From Cardinalis cardinalis (taxonomy: Eukaryota; Chordata; Aves; Passeriformes; Cardinalidae): a stretch of 64,000 nt of DNA. The notes below the pieces were generated by a model that saw only the letters and a list, made by a program, of their open reading frames with translations, was not told the DNA's origin and searched no databases. The position numbers and the translations under genes are program-made. This document shows, in pieces, positions 26,301 through 37,990 of the stretch (position 1 is the first letter of the stretch; the number at the start of each line of letters is the position of its first letter). Location: NCBI GenBank assembly GCA_014549065.1, contig JACDOX010000031.1, forward strand, positions 3,152,686-3,216,685. The letters run 5' to 3'.

Positions 26301-27535
26301 TTGCACCACTGCCTGAAGGGATTCAGGTCTGTCTCCCACACATGCAAGGAGAGCTCTGTTTATGNGGCTTTTTGTGATTTATGAGGTGCAGTTATGAGGC
26401 TCTTGTTCTGGGATCTTCTGGTGCATCCTCTTCAAACTAGTCTGCTTTACAGGTTCTGAGATTTACAGGACAGCAGTGAGAGAAAGAGAATGTTTTGATC
26501 AGAGTTTACTTGCTAGGCAAATTTTCAAGAATTGTTCTCAGCAGGATTTTTCCCTTAACTGGCTGTGTATTACCGGAGAGGTAATTCACGATATCTTGAT
26601 TCTGTGAAAGACAGATGATTTTAGCATCTAATTCCTGCTGTGTGCTACTGGCAGTCTACCCGCATGCCANAATTTAGCACGTAAGCCAGAGCCTGCTGAC
26701 AGCTGTGCTAGAGGAAGACAGGCTTACACCACCTCGCACATTGCTTAGAAAATACATTTCACTGATTTAATCCAGTGATTATCTAAATCATGTAGAATCA
26801 GAACACCAGANTGCCTCCTCGGTGTCATTATTTTCCTATAAAATGCAAAGTGAAGGTTGGTGTGAATCTCAGTTTTCCCAACTGAGCCTTCCTTTTTTCA
26901 GAGGAACTTCATTGCTGGAGTCTAGTGGCAGGTGGTGAGGGTGCTGGGTGGCTTAGCCCAGCACCAGCTGGACAGGCAGTGTAATGTTCTACTGCCCTGA
27001 GAAACCACTTTCCTGCTAGCTAAGTTAAGGTTTTTATTCAGTGTGATGAGATTTTTTCTGTCTGGGGTATTTTTTTTTTCCTTCTTACAAAGTTAATCTG
27101 AAGCATGTAACTCTCTCTAGCACGTAATTACTGAGGGTGTAGGAAACCTTCCTTTCCATCAGAGTTTTCCATACCTGCTTCAGTCTTTCTTGGGAAAATT
27201 GGCCGGTTCACAGTTAGTAGACCTGCTGTTCTTTGCTGGTGCAGCAGTTACTCTGAAGTTTGTTGCTTGGGGAGTACACAGAAGATGAGCTTTTTGCCAC
27301 AGCCAAAATATCTGTAAAGATGGGCAGTAGCTGCCAACCTTACTCTGTGTAGTGGACTGCAAGTCATGNAGTAGACAAGCTGTTGAAACAGCAAGAGTAC
27401 TGCAGAAGGGTATTACATATACTATCCGAGCATGGTTTAAATTTATTTAAATCACTGTGCCTCTAGAAAACCAATTTGGTGGGTGGGGGAGTGTTTGGAT
27501 CTGTATCAGTTATTTCTGTCTTGAGGAATAACATT

Positions 27536-27985
27536 TAGACCTGGTCCAGAGGAGGGCTACAAAAATGAGCAGTAGAATAGAACAACTCTCCTATGAAGAT
27601 AGGCTGAGACAGGAGTTGTTCACTCTGGAGAAGAAAAGTACCAGGGCACGCTCCAGGGAGACCATATTGCAGGCTTTCAGTATTTAAACAGGGCTTATAA
27701 GAAAGATGAATAATGATCTGTGGCAACAACACAAGGGACAATGATTTTAAACTGAAGGTGCATGGATTTAGAGTGGACATAAGGAAGAGAAGTTTTATGA
27801 TGATGTTGGTGAGAGTCAAGAATCAGTTGCTCAGAAAAGCTGTGTATTCATTGTCCTTGGAAATGTTAATGGCCAGGTTGGTTGGGGCTTTGAATAACCT
27901 GGTGTAGTGAAAGATGTCCTTGCCTGCAGTAGGTGGGTTGACTGGATCCATTTTCATCAAGGTCCATTTTNCAACCCAGGTTTTC
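27536..27985 (+). mobile_element. CR1 LINE 3' portion, about 450 bp
   Basis: This is the longest well-preserved CR1 piece in the window, plus strand. Landmarks in CR1 order are CTGGTCCAGAGGAGGGCTAC (27541), CTCCTATGAAGATAGGCTGA (27588), GGCTTATAAGAAAGATGAA (27691), GATTTTAAACTGAAGG (27742), GACATAAGGAAGAGAAG (27776) and GATGTCCTTGCCTGCAGTAG (27912). A degraded end follows. There are small deletions but no recoverable frame. The exact 3' end is unclear because the terminal repeat is eroded. Confidence 0.93.
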
Positions 27986-30900
27986 CTGCAATTCTGTACA
28001 TTTGTGTTGTGAGCGTGTGTGGTAGTGGGGCGCAATAGAGCAAAGTGGTGAGTGTACAGGCATTCTGAAGAGATACCTGAGCTAATCAATGGGCACAGTC
28101 GCACTGTGGCCCTGCCACAAGCAGCTCCAAAGAGGAACCATGGCCCTGTCTGTGCAGGTGTTGTTCTGTGCCAGAATCTGTCTTCTGTGTTGCTTGACAG
28201 AGGAAGTCTTGATTTTCTAAAGTGAAGTTGTGAGATGCCAAGCCATTTATGAAACAGCTGCACTTTATAGCCAACAGTTTTCTCCTGTTAGATTTTCATG
28301 CCTGTAACATGCAATTACATGTATATTGAAGCTACAGATACTCTTTTAAATTCAGTGATAGAAGAGTCCCAAAACCCAAGTGTGAATTCCCCTATTTAAT
28401 TTGTAATATATTAGGAACTGTCAGTACTAATTAGCACTGTAAAATAGCTTGAGCATAAGACCCACATGTCAACAAAAGTAATAGTGACTGTGTCTCAGAA
28501 GAAGCAGAATTTTGAGTANGCCTATTCAGAGATGTATTTGGTATGCTCATCTCCATTTCGCCAAGCATGGTATTTATGGTTACTGGAAAAAGAGAGTGAT
28601 TGAATCTGTANTTTTTTTAGGTTACCTCATGCACCTCTCCCAAAGTAAATAAGCACACTGAGTTTGCAAGTTTTCCTTCTGAAGCAGAGCAGCAAGGCAG
28701 CACATATGTAGGGATCAGCTCTCACACTTTAAACTATTGNGCTCCTCAAACAGTCAGGAGGAGTATTTGGGAATGCTTGGTACCCTTGGATNCTTCCCAT
28801 GAGCCTTGACTGTTGAGCAGGGTATATCTGTGTGTGTGTATGCATCTGAAAATGCGACATTAAGTTCTCAGAGTTGATGGAGACATGCCGTTAAGCACTT
28901 TCCTTCTTTGACTGTAACCATAATTTCTACTCAAATATAGGTTGTGATTTCAGTGTGGCAAAACATCAGTTTCATAACCAGTACCAGTTGTTGTCTTCTG
29001 TTTGGTCTAACATGGGAAGTGTGGCAGTGCTTATCCTGATGTCACTGTTGTGATGGTACACAACATCACTTTGCAGGCAGTCCATTTATGTGTGTGCTTA
29101 AAATGAAATTAAGAATTGCAGAACCTTTTCTTTTACCAGCACAAGGCAAAATATTTTTTTTCTTCTGTTCCTCTGTGTGCTTGCAAGAGGTACTTGTGTG
29201 CATCTTTTGCTGNGTTGACATATGTAGGTAATTGCACAGCTTGGGTCCTCAGGGGTACCCTGGTCTAGCCCAGCCACTGCCAGTTCCTCCCCATCAGGGT
29301 GCCAGAGCCTCTCCCTGAGCTCCGTGCCATCCTCCACACTCCAGGACATCTCAGGTGGTGCCATGTGCCTCTGCCTGGACATCTGAGTTCAGCACTCTTA
29401 GTGAAAGAGCCAAGAGAAAACTTTGTACAGGATGTTGTTTTGTTAACAAAGGAAAGGGGTGAGGAAGAGGCAAGGAAAGAGGATTCAGGTCAACAAAAAA
29501 CTTGGGGAATCGCTTTCAAATGCACTAGCTGGTTGTAATCAGTAAAGAAATAACAAAAAAAGATCAGAAGATACCTGGTATGTTCTTTACCTAAAGTTTA
29601 AATGGGTCAATGTGTATCATTAACAATGGTTCATTCTAGCATTCACTTCTCCCTCTCTTCCTTTATTTTTAAATAGAAACTTCTACTTTGAAGTAAAACT
29701 AATTATTCTGTTGAAAAATAATTTGTGCACCAAAATAAAAGCTTCCTTTTTTCCTTTTACATTTCTTCTGCGTTTTCTTTTCACAAGCAAGAGCAATAGC
29801 TTGTGTCTGGTTGCCCCTGTCACCATGGGTAGCATATAAGGTGTTTTCTTTAAGTTGAAATGTATATCTCTGAGGGGCAGTTCCAGAGTATTGTTTTGCC
29901 TAAAGTTTAGTTTTAAGTGTCTAATACGGCATTTTTATATACATTACTTGTTGTCAAAACCTAATTATTTTGTCTCTAACACAATTTAATTTTAGGTATA
30001 GTAATATATTCTGAAGTTGATGTAAGCTTAAGAAATGAAGAGTTATTAAGTAGCTATTACAAACACCTTCTTTGAAAGTTAATGNTTTTTTTCTGTTTAA
30101 AAGCAATTAGTTCTTCAGAGCGAACTTGAATTGATGTCATCCATAAGTAATAACATGGTGATCATAGTTGTGTATTAGCTCTGCTCNGAGAAAAACAAGT
30201 AAATACCCAGTTTCTTCTGATGTGTAATAATATCACTGTAATATTGTTTGCTATTAAAAAAGAATTAGTTTGAGTTCATTTTAGTTCAGTTGCTAAGATG
30301 TTTATTGTTTTAAGATATAAAGTATAATGAAATATTGAGTGTGTAAAGTTGTCTCAGATTTCAGTGGTGAGGCTTTCAAATAATGGAAGTTGTTACAGAT
30401 ACACATTGCAGGCTTTACTTTAGAGCAGGAGAAGTACTCTGAATAATGATACTTTGTTTTATGCTATTTTTATTCAGGCCTTAAAAAAAGAAATAATATA
30501 AAGAGGGTTTCATAGTTAGAATGCATTTAATTTTTATATTGAGTATTACTATGTTTTAGCTCTACTGTTACAGCTCTAAATTTGATATTGTAGTGTGGAA
30601 AAATCTCTAGAGATTCTTCCCTACATTTCTCCTTCTGTAAAGTGNAAATGTAGTCTGTATTATCTACATGTAAACGAGATTTCTGAAGACTAAAAATTTT
30701 GCAGTAATCAGTAAGTGATTATTATTGTCATAGGATAAGAACTGAACCAAGGAAATCTTTGTAGTCAGCTCTAGAGTATTGCATTAAATGGTCTGTGTTG
30801 GAGTGTTTGTCTGCTGGTCCATGTACACTGTCAGTGGGTTGTCCATCTCATAATCCTTATGTTGTTCTTCTTAGTCTTTAACTGTAAACTTCATATAAAG

Positions 30901-32698
30901 ACTCAAAGTAGGGTGCNTGGAGAGGGCTTGGTTTTTATTCTCCTTTTCTTCTTCTGTAACAATACGTACTGTGATGTACCAGGACAGTGGATTGAGTCAA
31001 AATCCAGTCCAGAGGCATTAGGAATTAATTTTCCAAATATACATATTCATAGTTTATATGACTGTTTGCTTTAAGGGTAAAAAGTCAGAAATAGCCATCC
31101 CAACTCTACTTTTCCAAAAGCCATGCTAAAAGAGCATTGGGGAGCCTAANCTGAAGCAGTCTGCCTTTGGGCACTGTTGGTCTGCCTTTGGGAGGAAGGC
31201 TGTCTGTGCTAGTTTTGCTCAGACCCTTAGTGGGCCATTACTGCAATATGCATTTCTTGTCTTCATTTTCTGTGGACGAGTGTCACAGAGGGACAGGATG
31301 TTTCACCAGCAGGTTTCTGGGATGTCTGCTGACAGCAGAGGAATGGTGAACCACAGCAGTTTCAGGTCCCAGGCACTGGTGGGGCATTTTCCTTTACTGG
31401 GCACAAGCCTTTTTGTGTGGTCACTCCAAGCTTGACTTGCCTGCCTCTTCTTCTCCAGGCTGGGACATGCCCTGGCATCTGGCCAACCCCTGCAGCCTTT
31501 TCAGCCAACCCCTCACCCAGAGGGTTGAGCACCATCTCCTTCCCACCCTCATCTTCAACTTGTAGGCCTNCCTGTTGTATCTGAGGCGACATCAGGTGTC
31601 TTAATGCTTTCTGTAGGATTTAAAGTGCCTGATATCTTTAATTTACAGACAGACTCACTTGACATGACCCCTTGGAGCCTGGGTCCCGTTACTGGTAGTA
31701 TCCTAGCCTTCCTGGCCAAGACTTACAATATAACTTTCCCCTTTCAGACAGTTCCCGACCCAATCTCTGCATTTTGTCTGCTTCTGTAGGTCTTTTTTTC
31801 TAGGCATTATTATTATTTTAATAAATTTGGCTGTTTTTCTTTCCTTGAGGTCAGCTCACGTTCACTTCAGTGCTGCCTGCTCCCAGAGGAAGGATGGCAG
31901 TGGGAAGCAGGCAAGGATTTCAAGGGGCTTAATGAGGCAGNCTGCTTTCACTCAGGTTAAAGAGCTTGGAGTAGAGCTACCCACACTTGGAGGTTGAGAG
32001 GTTTTGGATATACAAACCCAGGCCATGTTCCCTCAGTACCAGTGAAGAGTACCAGCTATGCTTATTTTACTAGGACCAGCAATAAGTTTGAGGAACAGAC
32101 CACAGAAGGTGTTAGTTTTAGTAAAACTTGAAATGTTTTCTCTCTGGAGTGAACACTTGTTTTTTAAGCCACTGAAAGGGTTAATTTCAGTCAGACCTAA
32201 CTGTACCTATCTCTGTGCCATCTGTTTATTTTACTGGAGAAATGTCGACACTGAGTGCAGCCTCAGCTGAGAGGTCAGAAGAACAAAATAAATTTAAACT
32301 TCAGCTTGAAGGATAGTAAACAGAAGGAGGTTCATTTNGGAGGATGAATTCTTCTGGTGGAAATTAAGATGAACAATGGCAAGCAAGGAAAGACATGGAG
32401 NAGCTCAGTTGCAGAGTGTGGATGACACGCTGGATGTGAGTTTCAGGTGTGGCACCTCCATCACCACCACATATGTGTCCAGTAGGTGCNCAGGTACTGA
32501 AGCAGTTAACAGAGACCTTCTTGCCTCAGAGCAAGCCTGAGTGATGGGGAATGATTGAATAGAAGCACTGCCCAGTCCTTTGTGACTTTTCCACATCAGC
32601 TCCGTTTACCAGGTGCACAGAGCCCAGCTCAGAGGCTGNTTTGGTCGTGGCTGAGTTTTGCCTGAACTCAGTGACAGCTTGAGGTGTTTAAAGGGTAT

Positions 32699-32728
32699 AA
32701 ATAATGCATGAAGTTTCATGCATTATTT
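32699..32728. promoter_or_regulatory. Perfect 14+14 bp inverted repeat beside a TATA-like sequence
   Basis: The arm AAATAATGCATGAA (32699-32712) and its exact reverse complement (32715-32728) are separated by only GT. The left arm overlaps TATAAATA (32696-32703). Each arm contains ATGCAT with an AATAAT flank, resembling an octamer/POU or homeodomain half-site. The inverted repeat is seen directly; a regulatory role is inference only. It could equally be a chance or cruciform-forming sequence. Confidence 0.4.
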
Positions 32729-35596
32729 GTCATAGTCCTTTTTGCTAATATTCTTATGAATATTTCTGAGTAAAGTGCAGAGTAAGAAAATGTACATCAA
32801 AACTTTGCATCAAAATCTTTAATTAAAAAATTGTTGACTGAAAATTTTTCTTCAGGCTTTCAATGTTTTCACTGTAAGTTGGGGGGAAGGGGTAGAAGGG
32901 GAGCTGCTGGTGATTGTATGAATTCTTGTTGTCTAGAATTTTACAAACTAATTTTTTTTAAAGTCCCCTAAATTGAATTGGGGTAATATAATATTTCTCC
33001 TGGTATTTTACCTTCCCTTTACCAACTATTTATGGATCTACCATTTATTCAGAAATTATTTTCACATCTAAAATGGATCAGTACAAGGAATACCAATATA
33101 TTACCAATGTTCTTTTTATGTTTAAGCAAGTAATAATCCAAGCACTGCACTTTTATTAGATTTGTTTTTCTTCAAGACTTGTGTCATACCAATGAGCATT
33201 AATTTGTTTCTTTCAGTGACTTCTGCCTTTGACAGAGCATTCTAGTAACACTTTTCAAATATAAGCAAAACATTTAAGCTGAACATCTAGTGTTCTGAAT
33301 GTGTTCATGATTTANGGAACAAGGTTTTGTTAGGGTTTTGTTGCTTATCAAAAATATCAAAGCAGGCCCATGTAGAATTTGAGGTATTGAGAATTTATCC
33401 TCATTTTCAAGATGTGTATATTTTTTACATTTAACATACTAGATAGTACAGGGCCTGAATAGTTTGTTTGGTAGAAATCTATCAACGCTCATTTTTCCTT
33501 CTGTCCTGTTACTGAAATCCTTGGATAAACCTGTCAGTTTTGGGACAGGAGAGTTGGATGCAAAGTAATGTTAANGCTTACATTTTTGCAAACATATTTT
33601 TTAAAAAGTCATTTCATATAAGATGTATTTGCACTTACTGTTAAACGTGTTTAAAAATGAATGCTGTTTGTATAGGGATCTCCTTTCACTTTGAAGTATG
33701 TTTCCCCAGTCCTAATTTGAAGTGTTACTACAGGTTGCAGCACNTGGTACTTTTTTTAGTGTTGAAGTAGTTGTGGAATAACATCACAGTGTCACTGATC
33801 AGAAACAGTTAGAAGATAGTGTTGACAGCCTTGGAGCTTGAATTCTGCTTGTGTGTTTACGAATGGTTGATTTGCATTTGGTCTCCTCATTTCTTAGGTA
33901 ATTCTCTTTTTATTTTGGAGCATCCTCTGTTGATTCTACACATTTAACAANGCTCAGCTAACAAGGCCACCTGTGCCTCATAGGATATGCTATGGGAGTT
34001 TCTTTAGCCTCTTCAGACTCAAAAAGAGAATAGAAATACTATTTTTAGGCGTTGAGGGTTGGAAACCTCCACTTTTAAATCAAACTTCCAAGTGTTATGC
34101 AGAGATAATGATACATTAAGTGAATCATGAGTATTTTAAAGTGGGTATCTCTCAGTCTCTACTGTTAAATGAATTCCAGTTTGGTTAAATGCCTTTTCAT
34201 GGAGCCTTTTTTTATTTTAATAATTCCTGGACTTTACCCTCTGCCTTTCTCAGCACTGGTTGCTGCTTTTATAAAAGCTTCCATATGAGTCCTTGTGACA
34301 GAGTCTGAATCAACCTTACTTGGGAGTGCCATCTTTTGGGGTTCTCTTTTCTTCCCTGGAACAAAATTTAACCTTGACCCTGAGCAACTATTTGTTGAAA
34401 ACTGACAATAGGACACATTTTAATTTATGCTTCCAGAAATGAAGCAGAATGATCTCGTTTTCTTGTGTTTTGCCCTCTTCTTCAGCATGACCTCTTGTGT
34501 TTCTCCAGTGTGTCCAAGCTGAGCAGTTCTGTGAGCCTGGAAAGGCCTACAGGAGCAGCCTTGAGCAAAAAGGCAGAAATGCCTGTTCTCTTGGTACTTT
34601 AGCAAGTAGAAACAAAATTTTAACTATTTTGCTCTGTTTTAGTTTTCAGCTGTGTATGTGTTTGTCCTTCTGCCTTTATACAACTGTCTGTCGCCCCTCT
34701 ACTGGTGCATCCTTCGTGTATAGATTAATAATAATAGCCTCATCTCAAATTGAGCATAGTTGAGTCTTGGATGTGTCATCTTTTCAGAGAGATAGTGGAG
34801 TATTTCAAGTAGAGCTTGTTTCATTCATATTTTTGCAGATTGTATTACTTCTTTTTCTGGGAGTATTTTCTTGCTGTGGTTTAAGTGAGGATTTTCAGGC
34901 AGAATCAAGTATTGCGAAGGTAATTTCTCTTGCTGGGAAGGGGTTTTGAAAAACATCTCTTCCTGTAACTTCAAAGAGAATTCACTCCTAGATTAGCAAA
35001 ATAAGTCCTAAAAAGACTTCAAGTAAAGCTCTGAGTACCTCAGCTGTAGCCTACACAGCTTTTTGAAGTACCCAGGCTGCTACTTACCCTAGCTAGCTGC
35101 AGCCTCTGTGCTCGTCAGTTGCCCACACGGTGGGGTAAGATAAAACCTGACATAGGCAGATATATTTCATGGCCAGCACCTACAGAACTGCAGTTTCAGG
35201 GGCGTGAACTTTCTACTGTATCGCGAGAAAGATAAGGAAAATATTCCGTTTTAATTTTAAAAGCAAACTGTGTGGAGCCCACCATGTTCTAAACCCAATC
35301 CACCTGCTCATCTCATGGCATCAGAGTTGTAAGTACATCTGTGTGCTATGCAAAAGCAAAATGATTCCTCCTACAGCAAGTGGATTTTGTAATTTAAAAT
35401 GTGTTAGTTTTCATTGACTGTGAAGTGTTAAAAAATCCTTGACCTGCACAGTATTTCTGATTATTAAGGTTTCACCCTCCAGGCATCATGACCAGAGCTG
35501 AAAGCTGTTCTAGCTGGGCACATGTTCTGCANTGCCTGCCCAGGAGAGGCTGCACGCGTGCACTGCCTAGCCTTGGTGTTTTGGTGCTGCAGTGAC

Positions 35597-35670
35597 AATG
35601 ATGGGGTTAAATGATGGGGTGGCGAGCTTTTCAGATAAGAGTTTCAGATAAGCTTTTCAGATGATTTTTC
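35597..35670. repeat. Cluster of short direct repeats
   Basis: AATGATGGGGT occurs twice 12 bp apart. TTTCAGATAA or TTTTCAGAT(A/G)A then occurs three times within 40 bp. It is a small slippage-type cluster. Confidence 0.7.
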
Positions 35671-37485
35671 TTATTCCAGTCTTCTTTAACACGGACAAAA
35701 CAAAATCATCTTGTCTAAAATTGCTCCTGCTGGAGCAGAATGAGGTGGGAGAGCATAAGGAAAACCAAGAAGGGGTTTTGTGTGATTTGACTGAAGAGTT
35801 AAATGCTTAGCAATTTATTTTTTAACTTCCTGTCCTCAAAGCTAGCTTATTTTATAAACGCTAAATTTAGTCTGTTCTTTTCCGTCATCAAGGACAGCTT
35901 TTTTGGTATGCTTTCTTACAAAATGTTTGACCTTGGGAGATTGCTGCCAGAGAGGAAGACACTTCAAAAGCTGACAGCTGATTGTTGAAGGTTTGTAATC
36001 TCTGTTGTGTGGCTCAGTTGTGTTGGCTCAGTAGAAGTCCACAAAGGCTTAAAGACTCACTGTGGCTTAGTGAAGCTGGTGAACTGCAAGGTGTCATGAT
36101 GAGCTGCTGACAACAAAATGATTTTTGCTTTTTCTCTGGTTTTACCCTCAGCTGTGTGGAAACTGTGAGCTCTTCATGGCTTCTTTTGGGTGGGACACAG
36201 TGCTGATTACACAAAGGAGTTGCCATGAGTAGCGTAAGAGTAGATTTAAAAGGGGCTATTGCAAAATTTCCTCACAAATAAAGGGGAGGTGGAATTCAGG
36301 GGGGCTGGAAGGAAGATGAAGAACTGTGCNGGAAGGATGGCTGCCCAACAGACAGGATGTTACCAGCCACAGCATTACCGTGTTTCGCTCCAGGTATTGT
36401 GGCTGCTTGCAAGGTAGACTGGTTGTTTTTCCGTAACGGTCTGAGAAGAAGGAGTAAGGAATGCTTTTTTATTCAGCCAAAAAAATCTTTGTGTTTGGGA
36501 AATCACGTGCTATGTTCCTGGTGGCATTTATTAATGACAAGCTAATGAAACAGAGCACTGCAGAGAATACTGGTGTACAGCTTTAAAAGGGCAGGCACAA
36601 AAAGCATGAGCCAAGAGCATTGATTAATACAGGCTGCAGCTTTATTAAAAAGCCTTTTCTAGCAGGGGGCCATCCTTACCTGCTTTCCAGTTCTGGCTCA
36701 GCCTGGATTGGAGTGGATGGTGAACAGCATAAGGATACAACAGCAATGCTGCAGAGATGTGCATTGCTGAGATTTGCTTCCAAGTCCCAGCTGGTGGCAG
36801 GGCTGAAGCTGTCCCTCTCCATTGTACCAATGGGCTGAGCGGTGAGATGAAGGAGGCCACGTGGAGATGTAACCCCTCATGTTGTGTTTCCATGGTCTGG
36901 GCTGGTGTCCAGGGCAGCCCACTGAATTACAAGGACCTTAGGATGAACCCTTTCTAAGCCACCAAATGTTCTGAAAGCTGCCAAACTCTCAGCAACAGAG
37001 TTTAGACTGCTAAAACCAAAATGAAGTTTGCAAAACCAACACAGATGCTTTTGGGAGCCAGACAGGAAAAGCCTGCTTCAGATGCCCAAAGTAGCAATCC
37101 TCTGAGCCCACACCACCACCACCACAAAAAGCCCAGTTCACTAGATGAGAATGGAAAGACAGAGAGACAGAAAAAATCTATTTGCTTCCCTTCCAGTTGA
37201 GCTGACGGAATGGCTGAAGGTACGCTGAATATCATAGCTTTATTATCTTCTCAGTTAGAAAATATGTAGTTCCATTAGATAAAACTAGCAACAACNCTCA
37301 GTGTCTAGGAAAATGGACANGTATTTCTCAGTTAATAACATTAGTGGAAGATGCTAAGAAATAGTGTTCTGAGAATTCAGCCATTTGTTTTGGCTTCCTT
37401 GCTGCTCTTCTTCCCATAGTTCCTCATTCTGGAATGTTGCAGTGTGAGCTCATTTCCTGTTTTAGACTTCCCATTCCTTCCCAGG

Positions 37486-37990
37486 TGTGGTAATACCTTT
37501 TCCCTTCCCCTCCTCCTGCCTCCTGCTGAGAGCTGTCCATTCCAGCAGGGGTGTCATGTGGTTGGCAGAAGTTCAAGAGATGCCCCTCAGGTCCGGGCTC
37601 ATTGGCCTGTGCAAGTGTCTTTATCCCTTGAGCCTTCCCCTCCTCCCACCTGGTTGGTGGCTCACCTGTCCCTTCCCCTCCCCCTGCCCCCCAGCTTAAA
37701 AGACAATCAGACCACACNGTAGGATTCTAATGGAGCTGTTACCACCATTCAGATGTCCGTGACCCTGGAATAAAGTTCTGGATTTAACCCTCCCTTGGAA
37801 TCCACTCCTATTAACTCCTCACCTAGCCTAGGACTTCCATCAGAGGTAAAGCCTGAGTTCCTACAAGCCTGGACTTGGTTTCAAGTGCCTAGCTGCTACA
37901 TCCAGCCAGGCAGAGGTATCACTGTGGAGAAATACCACAGCAGCTGCCCCTGGCCAAGCAGAAAGGGCCAGACGAGCCCAGCCACNTTCC
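37486..37990 (+). mobile_element. Probable solo LTR of a second endogenous retrovirus family
   Basis: The architecture fits a bird retroviral LTR. It starts TGTGGTAATACC, runs through a C/T-rich U3-like segment (37500-37690) and has TTAAAAG (37696) at a TATA-like position. CCCTGGAATAAAGTTCTGG at 37763-37781 carries an intact AATAAA, and CT-rich U5-like sequence (TTAACCCTCCCTTGG) follows. No adjacent gag/pol/env is seen. The 3' edge is not defined. I recognise the style of the sequence but not a named family, so low-complexity intron remains possible. Confidence 0.5.

Larger units (their letters stand above)
11471..27535. other. Long intronic stretch, mostly unique
   Basis: No exon, RNA gene or clear mobile element is visible over about 16 kb. 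It contains the 165-codon antisense frame at 16963-17460, a 20 bp tandem duplication at 18577-18616, an 18 bp palindrome at 18688-18705 and an AT-rich low-complexity patch at 20230-20390. T runs occur at about 23804-23816 and 27070-27080. This is a long interval with little recognisable repeat content. Confidence 0.5.
27986..37485. other. Intronic stretch, mostly unique
   Basis: I see no exon or RNA gene. It contains a short TG run (28829-28839), a perfect inverted repeat at 32699-32728, a cluster of short direct repeats at 35597-35670, a 12 bp CpG-containing palindrome TGCACGCGTGCA at 35551-35562 and a (CAC)5 run at 37111-37125. Overlapping frames on both strands at 36620-36960 have no domain that I recognise. 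Confidence 0.5.
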
